From assembly GCF_000213175.1 (NCBI RefSeq), contig NW_009799104.1, positions 3,444,586 through 3,508,585 on the forward strand: 64,000 nt of DNA, given 5' to 3'. A model generated the notes under the pieces. It was given only the letters and a program-made list of their open reading frames with translations, did no database searches and was not told where the DNA came from. Source of the stretch: Neurospora tetrasperma FGSC 2508. Taxonomy: Eukaryota > Ascomycota > Sordariomycetes > Sordariales > Sordariaceae. Within the stretch, counting starts at the first letter, position 1. Every line of letters starts with the position of its first letter. This document shows, piece by piece, positions 24,577 through 35,258 of the stretch. The translations under genes were made by a program, and so were the position numbers.

Positions 24577-25815
24577 ATGAACGCTCAGTCAGGCCTGACT
24601 ATGCACAACTACAAGCAGGACGGTCTTTTTGCAGCCATCGTTGTCGGCTTCGTGACCTCGTCCCTTTCGACCGGCTTCCGATTTTGGGCGAGGCGAAGAA
24701 CGGTCAAGGTCTGGCGGCGCGATGACTGGTTTATGCTCGCTGGATTGCTTTGGAGCTGGGGCGTCATTGCAGCCATACTACATGGACTGACTGTCGGATT
24801 GGGTGAGGAGGCATTCACGACAGACCACGACAAGCTTTGGCTTCCCCGAACCAATTCTGCCATGTTGATGTTTCAAAATTGGGGTGTCTTTTGCGTCAAG
24901 GCATCCATCCTATTTTTCAACATGAACCTTTTCAAGGGAAGGATCTCCACCAAGTTCGTGTGGACAGTCTTCGGCATAACCTTCATCAACTCGTTTACCG
25001 GATTCTTCATTGCGTTCCTCCAGGAGATCGCCGCCTGTCCGCGAGCCGACAAGCAGTGCTTTGGCGAGTCAAAGTTTGTTGTCCCACTGACCACGGGGAT
25101 CATCTCGACCTTGTGCGACATTGTCATCTATATCATGCCAATCCCGATTTTGGTCAGACTAGGGGTGAACAGAAGGACGAAGCTCGGCCTCTGCTGCGTC
25201 TTTCTCCTCGGTCTTCTTTGCATCGCTACCAGCTTTGCGCGATGGGCGGCCATGTTGCAAAACCACCCCAAAGATGATGTTACGATGCGTTAGTCCTCTT
25301 GTTTTCCTCCTATCCCAGCCTTTGAGAGGCTATGTAGCTAATGATTTCACCCTCATTCAGCCAGCAGTATCGGCATCAGTCTCTGGACATTTGTTGAATT
25401 GTCAGCGGGTATCACATGCGGCAACCTCCCTGTCCTGGCACCGATGTTTGGCTGCGTTGGCCCACGGCGCGGAAGAGGAACCGGTCGGTCGACTCCGCAT
25501 CTCGCATCGAATTTCAACCTTCCTTTTCAACGAAGTTCACGAGCGTTGAGTCGCCCGGTTAAGCAGCAATCTCGTGATGCTGTAAAGAACTCCGAAAAAA
25601 CCTGTCCGTCGCCGCGAAAGACCGAAACGCCCTCACCTTTGCACCTCTCTTTCACTGGAAGCGATATCGAGTTGAATGTTTTGTCGGTGCCAGCGGCCAG
25701 CGGTGTAAGCACAACGCCAGCGGATCCGCCACAGCCTCTCACTAGAAGTTCAAGTCAAAGGTTGTCCGTTTTGGAAAGGAGGAAGGCCCGAGCCGGCTTC
25801 GAGTCTCTCGAGTGA
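24577..25815 (+). CDS. Pth11/SAT4-type rhodopsin-fold integral membrane protein
   Basis: Exons 24577-25288 and 25361-25815; the intron has donor GTTAGT, branch GCTAATG and acceptor CAG. About 388 residues. Seven predicted membrane helices start with GLFAAIVVGFVTSSLSTGF and include RRDDWFMLAGLLWSWGVIAA and VFCVKASILFFNMNLF. SAT4-family marks are visible: WRRDDW before helix 2, an AACPRADKQC loop, CDIVIYIMPIPILVRL, and after the intron SLWTFVELSAGITCGNLPVL. The cytosolic tail (about 110 residues) is Ser/Pro/Arg-rich, suited to phosphorylation. Members act at the plasma membrane; some are Pth11-like receptors. The ligand is unknown. A GTG-started extension upstream is not used because the ATG at 24577 fits the family. 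Confidence 0.88.
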
Positions 25816-26290
25816 GGATGAGGATGACCAAAGGGAGAACACTTCGGCACTACACCGTACTAATAGTACATGTCCAAAATGAAACTGAAGGCGAAGAGCA
25901 CACTGGAAGGCATGCACAGGGAAGAAGCATATACGGACAACGGTCGATCGAGTGAAGAAGGCAACGCTCCGTTCTTCTATTCCAGCTGCTTCGGACCTGT
26001 CAACCTACCGCAACACCCATCCCCAGCAAGAGCTGCGCAACCCTGTTGATGTACATTGCCGGACAGTTCGAACCACAGAGCTTTATGGAGATCAACCACC
26101 CTGACTTTCGACCAGCGAGACTCGCAACTTCTGTCAACAGCTGACGAACCCGGAAACTTCCAGACTTAAGCCCAACATCAAACCCTCTCATCACTCCAAA
26201 TCCAACAGCAACGCATATCACAACCTGAAAGCTCACTTCCCTCTGGACATCGTCGTCACAAATTCACCTTGAGCCACGCTATCACGACAC
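25816..26290. other. Intergenic, no gene seen
   Basis: 3' flank of the receptor gene and possible 3' flank of the weak minus-strand gene that follows. Confidence 0.5.
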
Positions 26291-26706
26291 TTACTTGGAA
26301 GTGGTGTTGGAAGTAGTAGTGGTGGAACTGGAAGAGTCCAAGACAGACGACAGGGACGTGGCAGCCGGAGTGGTATTTTCCCTTTCAGCGTTGCTCTGAT
26401 ATGGGGAGGAACTAGTGTAACTGGACGAGGACGACGAGTTGCGGGTTGCTTCTGAGGTGGAGTACGAAGAGCCAGCGGTCACGTAGCTGGTAGAAGTGGT
26501 AGAACCACTCTTGTTATCGTATTTTGTGTCGTTGCTATAAAAGGTGATAAGTGGTTGGTCCGCAAAGGCACATTGGAAGGGGGTTGGTTATTGGGAAGAT
26601 ATTAGGAGGAGAGAGATGTTGTTGAAAGAGGTCAAGTGACGGTCATTGACTGGAAGTAAACCGGGAGAGCAGAGAAAAGAGGCAGATTGGAGACAAACTC
26701 AGGCAT
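26291..26706 (-). CDS. Possible small Ser/Thr-rich protein
   Basis: Tentative gene of two exons, 26706-26651 and 26534-26291, giving 99 residues. The ATG lies in good context (CCAACATG). The donor GTCAAT is weak, the acceptor TATAG is good, and the phases match. The second exon encodes a Ser/Thr-rich stretch (for example RNSSSSSSYTSSS) with one Asn-Asp-Thr site at its start. No signal peptide or domain is recognisable. The weak donor and lack of a clear branch site keep confidence low; it may be non-coding. Confidence 0.3.
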
Positions 26707-27346
26707 GTTGGAAGTTGGAGTTCTTTTCTCAGGGAAACCGTGATGTTGATTGACAAGTGTGAATATGCTGTTTGGTTGTGTTGATGAGTGAGAAAGAAGG
26801 AGCAAGTGCTGTCAATCTCCTCCGTTTATGTCTTTCTGGTACTGTTGCACCGATGATACTTTCAAGCAAGCAGTAGCTGTCAGGAGACATGGTCGATGAT
26901 GCAGAGGCCTGAGCTGTTGACGTGCTCTGGTTGTTGAAGACACAAAGTCGTCAGAGTTTGGGTTTGGCAGTGTAGGTTTGTCCACAGTTTCCTGTTCTAG
27001 CCTGCAAGGACTGGCTGATTGCAGACTTTGGTGTTGCCAAACTCGAGGCTCCAGATGTGGAAAGATGAGGATGAAGGTCTCGTTGTCTTATAGCCGCACT
27101 TACGGTTGGAGTTTAGGCAGAGCGATAGTTTGTCTCATACCTTTACACTTTCGGCAGACATGAAAGTCTTCATGTTCAAGCAGTGTGGAAAAGATGCCAA
27201 GCCAGTTTGATCTGGATCATCTTTGTATCATCCTTCTCACCTGATGGCGGCGCAGGAAGTCCTGCCTCAAAAGGAAACCAAATCACATTCTATTCTGCTA
27301 CAATCAATGTTGGTTTGTGTCAGCTGTGTTGTTCAATTGAGAGCGG
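26707..27346. other. Intergenic, no gene seen
   Basis: Probable promoter space between the weak minus-strand gene and the first of two tandem paralogues. Confidence 0.45.
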
Positions 27347-27354
27347 TATAAAAA
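27347..27354 (+). promoter_or_regulatory. TATA box of the 27.5-kb gene
   Basis: TATAAAAA about 120 bp before the ATG at 27467, within GCGGTATAAAAAGCCCC. Confidence 0.5.
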
Positions 27355-27466
27355 GCCCCGGAAGCCCGGTCTTTTCTTGGGCTCAAGGATTAAGCACCCA
27401 GATATCAGAACTGATTTCCCAGAGTAGCACAACTTAACTAGGGGCTGATCTCTTTCGTTTTTCACC

Positions 27467-28531
27467 ATGATCTTTAGCGCCGAAACAGACTGGTTGCCGA
27501 ATGGGCTTCAATTCTCAGATAACCAACATCATTTACGCATTTGGTTACATACGGAACGGAGGATAGCCGTAAATACCTTACATTCTGATGCTCCTCTTAA
27601 GAACTGTTTTGGTAAAATACCTGTACAGGAGAACAATGAAGACTTGAAAGCCCATCTCCAAGTTGCATTTCTTGACAAGCTGGACGACAAAAATCTTTGG
27701 GGATATGGACCCCCCACGACTCTTTGCATCGAGTCTGCTGGTCCTGTTGTTCCAGGCTTCTCAGCTCCAAAGGAAATATTGGGGAGAATCATGAACACGT
27801 GGAAGATCCCCAGAAAACTTTTTGACGAAATTCAGAAGCCTGGGTCTTTTCCAAAATTTTCATTCTTCGAAGAGGCCCAAAGGTTGCATATCGGGTTCAG
27901 ATGGTCGTCAGCGCCTGGATCTTATTTTATCCTTCTTGGCTCAATGTTCTCTGTCAATACTCTCCGCTATGGTGGCATTAACGAGCCCATTTCTCAGTTC
28001 CGCGGAGTCTTTTCTCATCGGGGCGTTCTTACACCCATGTGGAACGGCGATGTGATGAAGAGCGGAGAAGACCTTTTTGGCTGCTGGGAAGGCTCACCGT
28101 TAAGATTGGTTGTCATGATGCTGAACCAGTGCGAAAAACATCTTGAGAGATCCATTCAGCAGCAGGCTGAGAAGGTCGAGGAGATACAAAGCCTTCTATC
28201 TTCTCAAGAGGCAAAATCTTCTGGCTCTCCCGGGCTCCACACTCGACACAGAGATCTCACCACTTCAATCTTCACACTGAGAAACTCCTGCCGTAACCTC
28301 ATGGAGATCTGTTCTGGGTTCGTCACCGCTTTCAAGGCTTCCCTCTCGTCCAAGCACGTCGGTGATAATCGCCTGGGAAATTTGAGGTCTCTGCGCGACG
28401 GCATCGAGAGAATACACTCCCGACTGAAGTTTCAACTCAACAGGATCCATTACCTCGAGAACATACACATTCAGTCCACGAAGAGCATGGCTGCGTTGAA
28501 GCAACTCATGTTGTTGAATAAAAGTCGCTAA
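27467..28531 (+). CDS. Unknown fungal protein, tandem paralogue 1
   Basis: Intronless, 354 residues, starting MIFSAETDWLPNGLQF. I do not recognise the family. The N-terminal half is mixed alpha/beta with aromatic positions (ESAGPVVPGFSAPKEI, HIGFRWSSAPGSYFILLGSMF). The C-terminal half is predicted helical (NQCEKHLERSIQQQAEKVEE and LRDGIERIHSRLKFQLNRIH), with coiled-coil character. There is no signal peptide and no membrane segment. The paralogue at 29.4 kb shares the N-terminal DW-P-GL-F motif, PGF-AP, FRW-S--G-Y-I and the helical pattern; identity is modest. The pair lies head-to-tail, 0.9 kb apart, suggesting an old duplication. Confidence 0.82.
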   Translation: MIFSAETDWLPNGLQFSDNQHHLRIWLHTERRIAVNTLHSDAPLKNCFGKIPVQENNEDLKAHLQVAFLDKLDDKNLWGYGPPTTLCIESAGPVVPGFSAPKEILGRIMNTWKIPRKLFDEIQKPGSFPKFSFFEEAQRLHIGFRWSSAPGSYFILLGSMFSVNTLRYGGINEPISQFRGVFSHRGVLTPMWNGDVMKSGEDLFGCWEGSPLRLVVMMLNQCEKHLERSIQQQAEKVEEIQSLLSSQEAKSSGSPGLHTRHRDLTTSIFTLRNSCRNLMEICSGFVTAFKASLSSKHVGDNRLGNLRSLRDGIERIHSRLKFQLNRIHYLENIHIQSTKSMAALKQLMLLNKSR

Positions 28532-29437
28532 GTGAGGAGAGGGCATAAGGAAAAAGATGACGCATCGCGAGACATTGACTGGGGTGACAAGGCTTCTCAT
28601 CTTGGTGTTCATGTAACCAGGAGATTAAAGGAAGGTGGCGATAAGAAGGACTATGGAACCTGTTAAAACTGGATATTATTGAGGGAACAGAAATGAGCTT
28701 CAATAAGCGTAGCATAGACAAAACGGGCTGGACACTCAGTAGATTGCTCAGTTACTCTCTTGTGTCTAGGTTAGCGAATACAATGGCTAAACAAACAATG
28801 CATACTCCCAAAGACTCAGATTTCCGTGATGCGATGATTGATTGCGCAATTGAAGGAAACGCAGGGGCATGTTTGATGTGTCTGAAGCTTCCCCGTCCGC
28901 ATTCCCGGACATTAAAACCCGAACCGTTTGACTTGTTTCTCTCAGTCTCTTATGAGCCGACGTTGACACTACCTACGCAAGCCTGATATCTGCTTGAGAG
29001 CCAAAAGGATGGCAAGCAAGGGAGAAAAGAAGAACTACTCTAGTATTATGGTCCGGGACAAATACAGTAGAGCCTGGAATTGGTTTGTCCATTATGCTTG
29101 CTGTGGACTCAACTGGAAGTGTCTGTGATGACGAGGGGAAGCAACAGCAGTTTGTGATGCATCAGTTTTGCTGGTGATTGAGGTAAACATAGGTAGATTT
29201 CTATAGAAGCAACTCAAACACAAAGACACACGTATAACGCTATCAAGTAGGTAGGTAATGGAGCTACTGTATAAAGACCTTCACACCCTCACCATGACCT
29301 CTACATCTTCACCCTTTCAAAGCCACTCACTAATCAACATCCATACCTCAAGCGATCAAAGGCAAAAGTAACCGAAAAAAAGAGCACCATACCCAACAAA
29401 GCCAACCAACTACCCATCTCACCCACCCACCAAAACC
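28532..29437. other. Intergenic between tandem paralogues
   Basis: No gene is supported. The last 130 bases upstream of 29438 are A/C-rich (CCAACTACCCATCTC), a typical fungal leader. Confidence 0.5.
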
Positions 29438-30496
29438 ATGCCCTTCAACGCCACCTTCGACTGGGTCCCCCGCGGCCTGACCTTCACCCCCACCACCCTG
29501 GACCCCGACCTACACATCCACTCCGGCGGCCCCAACGACCCCGACACCACCACCATTCCCTCCCGCTACCGCATCCAAACCATAACTCCCAACCCCTCTT
29601 ACCTCACACCTGCCCTCTGGATCGAGAGCATGATAAACATCCTCTCCCAACCCTCCAAATCGCTCATCCTTCTCGAATCCCGCAACAGCCCACAGGAACC
29701 CGGCTTCGCCGCGCCCGAAGACGTCATACAATCTACCATAAAGGCCCTGAATCTCAAAGAAGAGCAGACAGAGAGAGTCATCGGCAAGACCGGATCACTA
29801 ACCGATTACTTCTTCTCTGAATCACCATCATCAGATTCAAGCATCGAGCTTGCCTTCCGCTGGACGTCCATATCTGGTTGTTATGTCATTTTCATGGGGC
29901 GGTTTATCCCGAAAGTGGCACTAGGGTGGGAAAGGAAGGAGGCGAATAGAATGGTGGGGATTGTTTCGTATAGGGGGCTTTTCCCCATCTCTGCCGGGAA
30001 AGGTGAGGACGAGAAGAAGAAGGAGAAGAAGGAGAAGAAGAATGTGATTATGGATTCCGATTTGGGAGTGGCGCTGGGTAAGCATGCTGAACAGCTTGGA
30101 GAAAACCCAATGAGTGTGTTCACTGTGCTTCTTCAGCTGTGTGAGAGCCATTTGGATGAGGAGATACATGAGCTGGGGGTAAGGATTGAGGGAACACCAA
30201 TGGAGGATTTCGCACAGGTTGTAAAGGAGATGGCGCCGGAGATTTGTATGTTGAGGAAGGCATGTAATGATTTGCTGGCTATTTGTGGCGGGTGTCTGTC
30301 TGCGATCAAGATCTGGAGTCAGAATGTGAAGATGACTGGTACGCAGATGTGCGCGGAGGGATTGCGGAGGGATGTCGAGGGGATAAAAGCGTTAATTGAA
30401 CTGCGCTTGGAGAAGTTGAATTATGTTGATGGGGTTTGTAGCCGTATGATGATGGGCGGGGATTCAGGGAGGCGAACCAGGTTCATGGAGTGTTGA
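29438..30496 (+). CDS. Unknown fungal protein, tandem paralogue 2
   Basis: Intronless, 352 residues, starting MPFNATFDWVPRGLTF. It parallels the 27.5-kb protein: EPGFAAPEDVI against PGFSAPKEIL, LAFRWTSISGCYVIFMGRF against IGFRWSSAPGSYFILLGSMF, and VLLQLCESHLDEEI against MMLNQCEKHLERSI. It has a lysine-rich insertion (EDEKKKEKKEKKN, about residue 190-202) that its neighbour lacks. The second half is helical with several Cys. No catalytic motif is visible. The coding region begins very C-rich (codons ending in C), unlike the first copy, which has more AT-rich codons; the two have diverged in base use. Confidence 0.82.
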   Translation: MPFNATFDWVPRGLTFTPTTLDPDLHIHSGGPNDPDTTTIPSRYRIQTITPNPSYLTPALWIESMINILSQPSKSLILLESRNSPQEPGFAAPEDVIQSTIKALNLKEEQTERVIGKTGSLTDYFFSESPSSDSSIELAFRWTSISGCYVIFMGRFIPKVALGWERKEANRMVGIVSYRGLFPISAGKGEDEKKKEKKEKKNVIMDSDLGVALGKHAEQLGENPMSVFTVLLQLCESHLDEEIHELGVRIEGTPMEDFAQVVKEMAPEICMLRKACNDLLAICGGCLSAIKIWSQNVKMTGTQMCAEGLRRDVEGIKALIELRLEKLNYVDGVCSRMMMGGDSGRRTRFMEC

Positions 30497-30694
30497 GTGG
30501 TGGATTTGGAAAGTCAAGTAGTTGGTTGGAGACAAGACAGGAACAAGAAAGACTGTACTGGAGGGAAAAACTTCATGTACATACCTGATACTTCTGAAAG
30601 AATTCTTCGCATTCGAAGTCTTTTGCGTTTCCACATGCCCGATAGTATCTATGCTGTACATAATCCGTTTCTGCATCGTCATGCAGGGGCATCA

Positions 30695-32293
30695 TCATTC
30701 AGACAAAACCTCCGCCAAGTATCCATTCACCGGCAAATTATGACCCCGTCTCTTGCCCTCAACCTTCTCTGCTGCATCTGTGAACTTCAACCGGACACCC
30801 GGCTCGAAAATAAGACAGTGCGTCGAGCCGCCATAGTGAAACTATATCAAGCAATCAAACATCATTAGTACCCATGTCAACATGAATACTCGCGACTTCG
30901 GCAACAAAGAACTCCGGGAACTCACCATACCAATCTCCTCCCCCTTTTCGACCATATCCCCCTCCTTGACTGTAACCTCACAACTACTCACCTCTGCCAT
31001 GCCCACCGCCACAAACACCACCGTCCCCAGCCTCCTATCTCTCGCCCGTATGTACACCAAAGCCCTGGTGCCTACCTGGCAGAGATACCTCTGACTTCGA
31101 TCCGGCGCTGAAGGATCGAGTTTTCGTTCCTCTCCATCATGTAAATATTCGCGGGAGGCTAATCCAGGACATCCAGCAAAGTAAGTCCCTTGTATTTTTT
31201 TCACCTTCTCCACTACTCCAGAAACAGGCGCATGCCAGCGGTGGTAACTTAGTGCCCCCAGGAAGCCCTGGTAGATGGTTCCGCCTTCGAAGCGCATTGC
31301 TTGTTCTAGCTCTTTCTTTTTCGCTTTCTCTTTCTCCTTCTTCCTCTCTTTCTCCTCCTTCTTCATGTCCAAGTCATCCCCTGACTCTTCTCCCTCCTCG
31401 TTGGTCTGCAAAGCCCCGAGAATGGTAACCAAGCTATACGGCTGCCCCTTAACCCAGAACTCATCATGCAGCTTGACTCCACGCTCTAGCGCTATGGGCG
31501 TGGATTCGCAAGCGTTGACCATGATCCCGTCATCGAAGGGGGAAGCGATGGGCCGGATACCCGGCCGGAAATGGCGCGTGAAGAAGGCGTCCCAGGACGA
31601 AAAGCCGTACGTAGGGTGGAGCGGGTCAGAGACAAAGAGGTCGTGGAACTGGGGACGGGGATCGTCGCTGGTGTCTGTCTTCGCCTCGCGGTCGGAGCTG
31701 TTAGTGTTGATAGTGGTAGGCAGATGGGCGGTAGACACAAGGGCGTCAAGGGCAGTCGGGCTCAGCCAGCCGGTCGCGGAGGAGTTGAGAACGGCAACAG
31801 AGGCGGGGGAAGAGAGGAATTTGCCGTAGGCGGTGAGGATATCGTGAAAGTGGGCGTTGACGTTGGGACGGTGGAAGGCGAGGAGGCCTGCTGGGGTTGA
31901 CATGGACCAGTTCTTTTGTGTTTGGGCGGGGTTAGAGATGCGATTGGCGACAGGAGAGAAGCCAGAAAATGGTGGGGAGGTAAGATTACGGTAACGTACC
32001 AAAAGGGCGTTGAAAGGAAAGCCAATTAGTCCCTGCTGGCCTGGTGTATCGTAAAGCCATACCGGTCCTTGTGTGAGCTGGTTGTTGAAAGCGCAAAGAA
32101 GGCCCATCCAGTTGTGGAATTGTGGACCACCGGTTGGATTCTTGTCGTAAAGAGGTCCATTGGGGATTTGTTGTAGCATCTGGGTGAAGAGTGAACGAAC
32201 TTCACGGTTGTCTTCAATGAGATGCCAGAGTGCGTTCACTGAAGGATGCAACTTTTCTGTAGCAATGATTGGGATTGTTTCTTGGCGACCCAT
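30695..32293 (-). CDS. PsiD-like decarboxylase (phosphatidylserine decarboxylase superfamily)
   Basis: Three exons: 32293-32000, 31912-30926 and 30841-30695, giving about 475 residues. The 87-nt first intron (GTACGT, CTAAC, AAAAG) is a multiple of three without stops, but skipping it restores the family's FPFNALL-NWSMSTPAG continuity. Marks of the fungal PsiD-type group are clear: YGFSSWDAFFTRHFRPG, NACESTPIAL, GGTIYQGFLGALSYHRWHAP, VGMAEVSSCEVTV and, in the last exon, FHYGGST at residues 428-434. Self-cleavage at Gly432-Ser433 would make the pyruvoyl cofactor. PsiD decarboxylates tryptophan; the substrate here is unknown. A lysine/glutamate-rich insertion lies near residue 330-350. The ATG at 32293 is preferred; the frame extends to an ATG at 32548. 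Confidence 0.9.
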
Positions 32294-33290
32294 CGTTTGA
32301 CCTAGCCAGGCACATCTTGAAAGATGAGAATCTGTCTTCGCTGACGGTACGTCGTAGGTGCGTTGATGGTGCTCATGTAATGCATTGTTGTTGCTGGAGT
32401 CTTTGGTGTTCGTCAAAAGAGTCGTTTCATATTTTTCTCTTCCTTTGGGTGCAATTTGAACTTGGGAATATTGAACACGCATCTTGAAGGTACAACAAAG
32501 TGTCTTCTCCTCCACGGTAGCAGCGGTAATGAGGGGAAAGTGGTTCATATATGTCTTCAATCCTCAACATAGCCTACCAGAAAGTCAGCTCTGTGGTTCG
32601 TTATCCCCGTACAACTCCATCTTTGCCTTTTCAAAGTTATCGTACATTACGCATCTGAGACAAACTAGGAGCCGAGACACCAGTCGGAAGCCTATGGGAA
32701 CTAGGCGCTGTGCCATCTTCAGCTGTGATGCCGGGTCTCGTTCCAATGGAGTCCATTACCTCCCAAGAGCTGATGTCGATCTGCGGGTTCCACTTGCCAT
32801 TTAAGACAAGGGAGTGAGATCTGATTCGCCAGATTGTTCGGGAAGATTTTGTTGCCGATGATGCGGTGTGACCGACGTACCGACGCCATTCAGCTTCGGT
32901 GGAGCAAGACTATTTCCCCACGAAATGCGGAACAGAATCTTGGGAAGAAGCAAGTGTTGGGTGATTTGGCGGCAATTTACTGTAAACATATGTGAGTAGA
33001 CTGGCCCTGTGTAGCCAGATCATGGATATATGGGCCAATAAAGGCATCTCTCCACAAGTACAACCCAGAGCAACACTGAACTCTATTGCTCAAACAAAAC
33101 AACATGCTACCAGAACCATTCACAAGTTTTTCTTCAGATTCCTCTAGCAACACAAGTTTGGCAACCAATGAGCTTGAGGCGCAATGCAAGATGGATCTCC
33201 ATTATGTCGAGGGGGAGGCGGCAACAGATGGTCCAGGACCAACTGGCATAGCCCATTGGCATAACCATCCGCACGCTCTCCCGATATCTG
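32294..33290. other. Intergenic, no gene seen
   Basis: Contains the leader of the PsiD-like gene, which may include an N-terminal extension up to 32548, and the 3' flank of RNase H-fold paralogue 5. Confidence 0.5.
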
Positions 33291-34441
33291 TTAATTGGTA
33301 ACGTCCTTATTCCCTCGCTGGCGGAGAGAGTAAACTTGCTGCTGGTAGCAATCAGCAAGGATTTGTTGATTGATCGAGGCCTGTTCCTCGTTTGAGGCCT
33401 CTTCGCTGACCATTGCCCTCCTCTCATCCATCTCTTGGTCACCTAGAATGGCCACTTGGTGAACACCCGACTGACCCTCTTTCTTTGTCGAAGCAGTTAA
33501 CGTCTCTGCTATGGCCACGGCCTTTCCTGGCTGCTCCATCAGATCGTGCCGGTCCTCTTCCGCAGTATCTCGTTCGATAAAGCCGGAGACACCCTCGGGT
33601 ATTAGCCCATCATCCCTCTTCTCGTTTCCCACAAAATACATATTCTTCCTGCCTGATTTCCTTCGGCAACATTTCGCAAAGTCCCTAGCACACACCATCT
33701 TCCCATAGTCCGCTGGCACCCACTGGAGATACAGCCTCACGCGCGCGCCGACGATGTTGCAAAGGCTGTACGACAGATCCTCGATCAATTTGACGACTTC
33801 AAGCGTTGCCTCCCTTCCATCCTCGATAATTTCCCTCGAATCATCGATGTTCTTGAGTGTCTCGACGCAGTAAGTGAACACCTTCACTGTCGCCTTCTTT
33901 GGCCTCTCCTCATCGTCGGGAAAGGCACGTAATCTCTTGTTTGCGATGTAGAGTGCCTGCGCAATGGCCAGCCCGGCAAGTCTCTTCTCGTTGACCACTT
34001 CAGAGGAAGAGCTCATGTACCATGCCATTTTGGCCAGCTTCTTGTCCTGGTTGAAGACGACAGAGTATGCGCCCGTGGGATTGGTTGTTTTCGTGCAGGA
34101 GGCACCTGTGAAGAAGGCCATCCAGATATGGTTCGGGGTGGGATGGAGCTCTTTTTGTAGGGCGTAACCGGCCGTGGAGATGGCTTTGTCTTTCGTCGCC
34201 TTGTCGGAAATGCCTGGGCCGAAGATTTGTCCGCTGAATTTGCTGGTGGGTTTGGAGCCTTGTTGGAGAGGATGGGTTAGCAAGTTGAAAGTTGAATGCG
34301 CGAGCCGCTCAAATGGGCTGTCAGGTGTGTCGAAATCAAGAAGAATTACTTACCTGACTTCATGGTATCGCCAGCGCGACCTTGCTTGCTGACGTCTGAA
34401 TCAGGGTTTCCGCTCTTGTTGCTCTGCTCGGTGTCTGCCAT
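33291..34441 (-). CDS. RNase H-fold protein, active site largely lost (paralogue 5)
   Basis: Exons 34441-34354 and 34258-33291, phase-1 intron (GTAAGT, branch CTAAC, acceptor AAG), about 351 residues. The start is the ATG at 34441; the large exon alone would need a non-ATG start. The fold is readable: IWMAFFTGAS, GAYSVVFNQ, LAGLAIAQALYIANKRL, VKVFTYCVETL and LYLQWVPADYG. First Asp is Gly, Glu is Ala (AGLAI) and third Asp is Tyr (FTYCV); an Asp in CARDFAK may be the fourth. The family motif after the fold is kept (NMYFVGNEKRDDGLIPEGV). The tail is short, ending NQQILADCYQQQVYSLRQRG. Non-catalytic binding is the most likely remaining role (inference). Confidence 0.85.
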
Positions 34442-34844
34442 GGTGATTGCAAGCGCATTGATGGTTGGCGATTGCGTGAAATGGTTCCTCTAGTCAAATA
34501 CGCTTGGTAGTAGACACTCAATGGGACGCAGGCGTAGACTATGCTGTGAGAGAAAGTGGGTAAACAACGCGACTGATACGGTCGGGTAGTAGAATCGGCG
34601 AAGCGTGGTGAAGAAATGCGATTTGGTGCCGTGTGTGGGACTGCGGGGCAGGCGGCTCGTTCCATAAAGTGTCTTGTCGAAGCACTGCACTCACCCATAC
34701 CGGCCGCGGTGCCATTCACTTTCAAAGTTCGACGAACGGAACGTATGGAAGATTACCTCTACCTACCCAACCTGAAAGGAGTAAGTACGGTACCTAGAAG
34801 AGCTTTGGTAGCCCGGGGTTCTGCGTATTGTACGGATCCCCTTA
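34442..34844. other. Intergenic, no gene seen
   Basis: Promoter side of RNase H-fold paralogue 5, up to the TA target duplication of the inverted-repeat element. Confidence 0.45.
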
Positions 34845-35074
34845 CCGCAGCGGGAATATAGGGAGCGTAACAGCGCTTGTTAAAGTCAACAGGCCTTGTT
34901 GTATATTAAGGCCCAATTTCTATAATAAGGCCTGTTGACTTAATAAGCCCTGTTGAGCTGAGGGAGGCTCCTGATTGGTCGGATTTGAGTACAAGATAGC
35001 AAAAGCTAAAGACCCCTATAATAACCTTCTAGAGGCTATTATAGAGGTCTTTATTTAGTGGTTATTATAGTAGT

Positions 35075-35122
35075 CTTTTAGGGAGGGGAGGGGGAGGGGG
35101 GAGGGGGGGGAGGGGGGGTGGG
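35075..35122 (+). repeat. G-run tract with quadruplex potential
   Basis: More than 40 bases made almost only of G, with single A or T interruptions and runs of three to nine G. A second G-rich run follows at about 35297-35315. This is compatible with a G-quadruplex; assembly across such tracts can be unreliable. Confidence 0.6.
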
Positions 35123-35167
35123 ACTTTGACTTCAAAGTCCGGATGCCCGCGTAAAACTCTTCGCGCG

Positions 35168-35258
35168 AAAAAAAGCTGACTCCAATTGGAATCGAACTGA
35201 GAGTCTCAAGAAAGAAAGCAACAATAAGAACCATTGAGCCACTGGCCCATTGATTGAA
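35168..35258 (-). ncRNA. tRNA-like relic inside the inverted-repeat element
   Basis: On the minus strand GGGCCAGTGGCTCAATGGTT gives a box-A-like TGGCTCAATGG. AGTTCGATTCC about 40 nt later matches box B, and a T7 run (35174-35168) follows. A cloverleaf cannot be closed properly and no anticodon is credible, so it looks like a decayed tRNA or a tRNA-derived module with Pol III signals. Confidence 0.5.
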
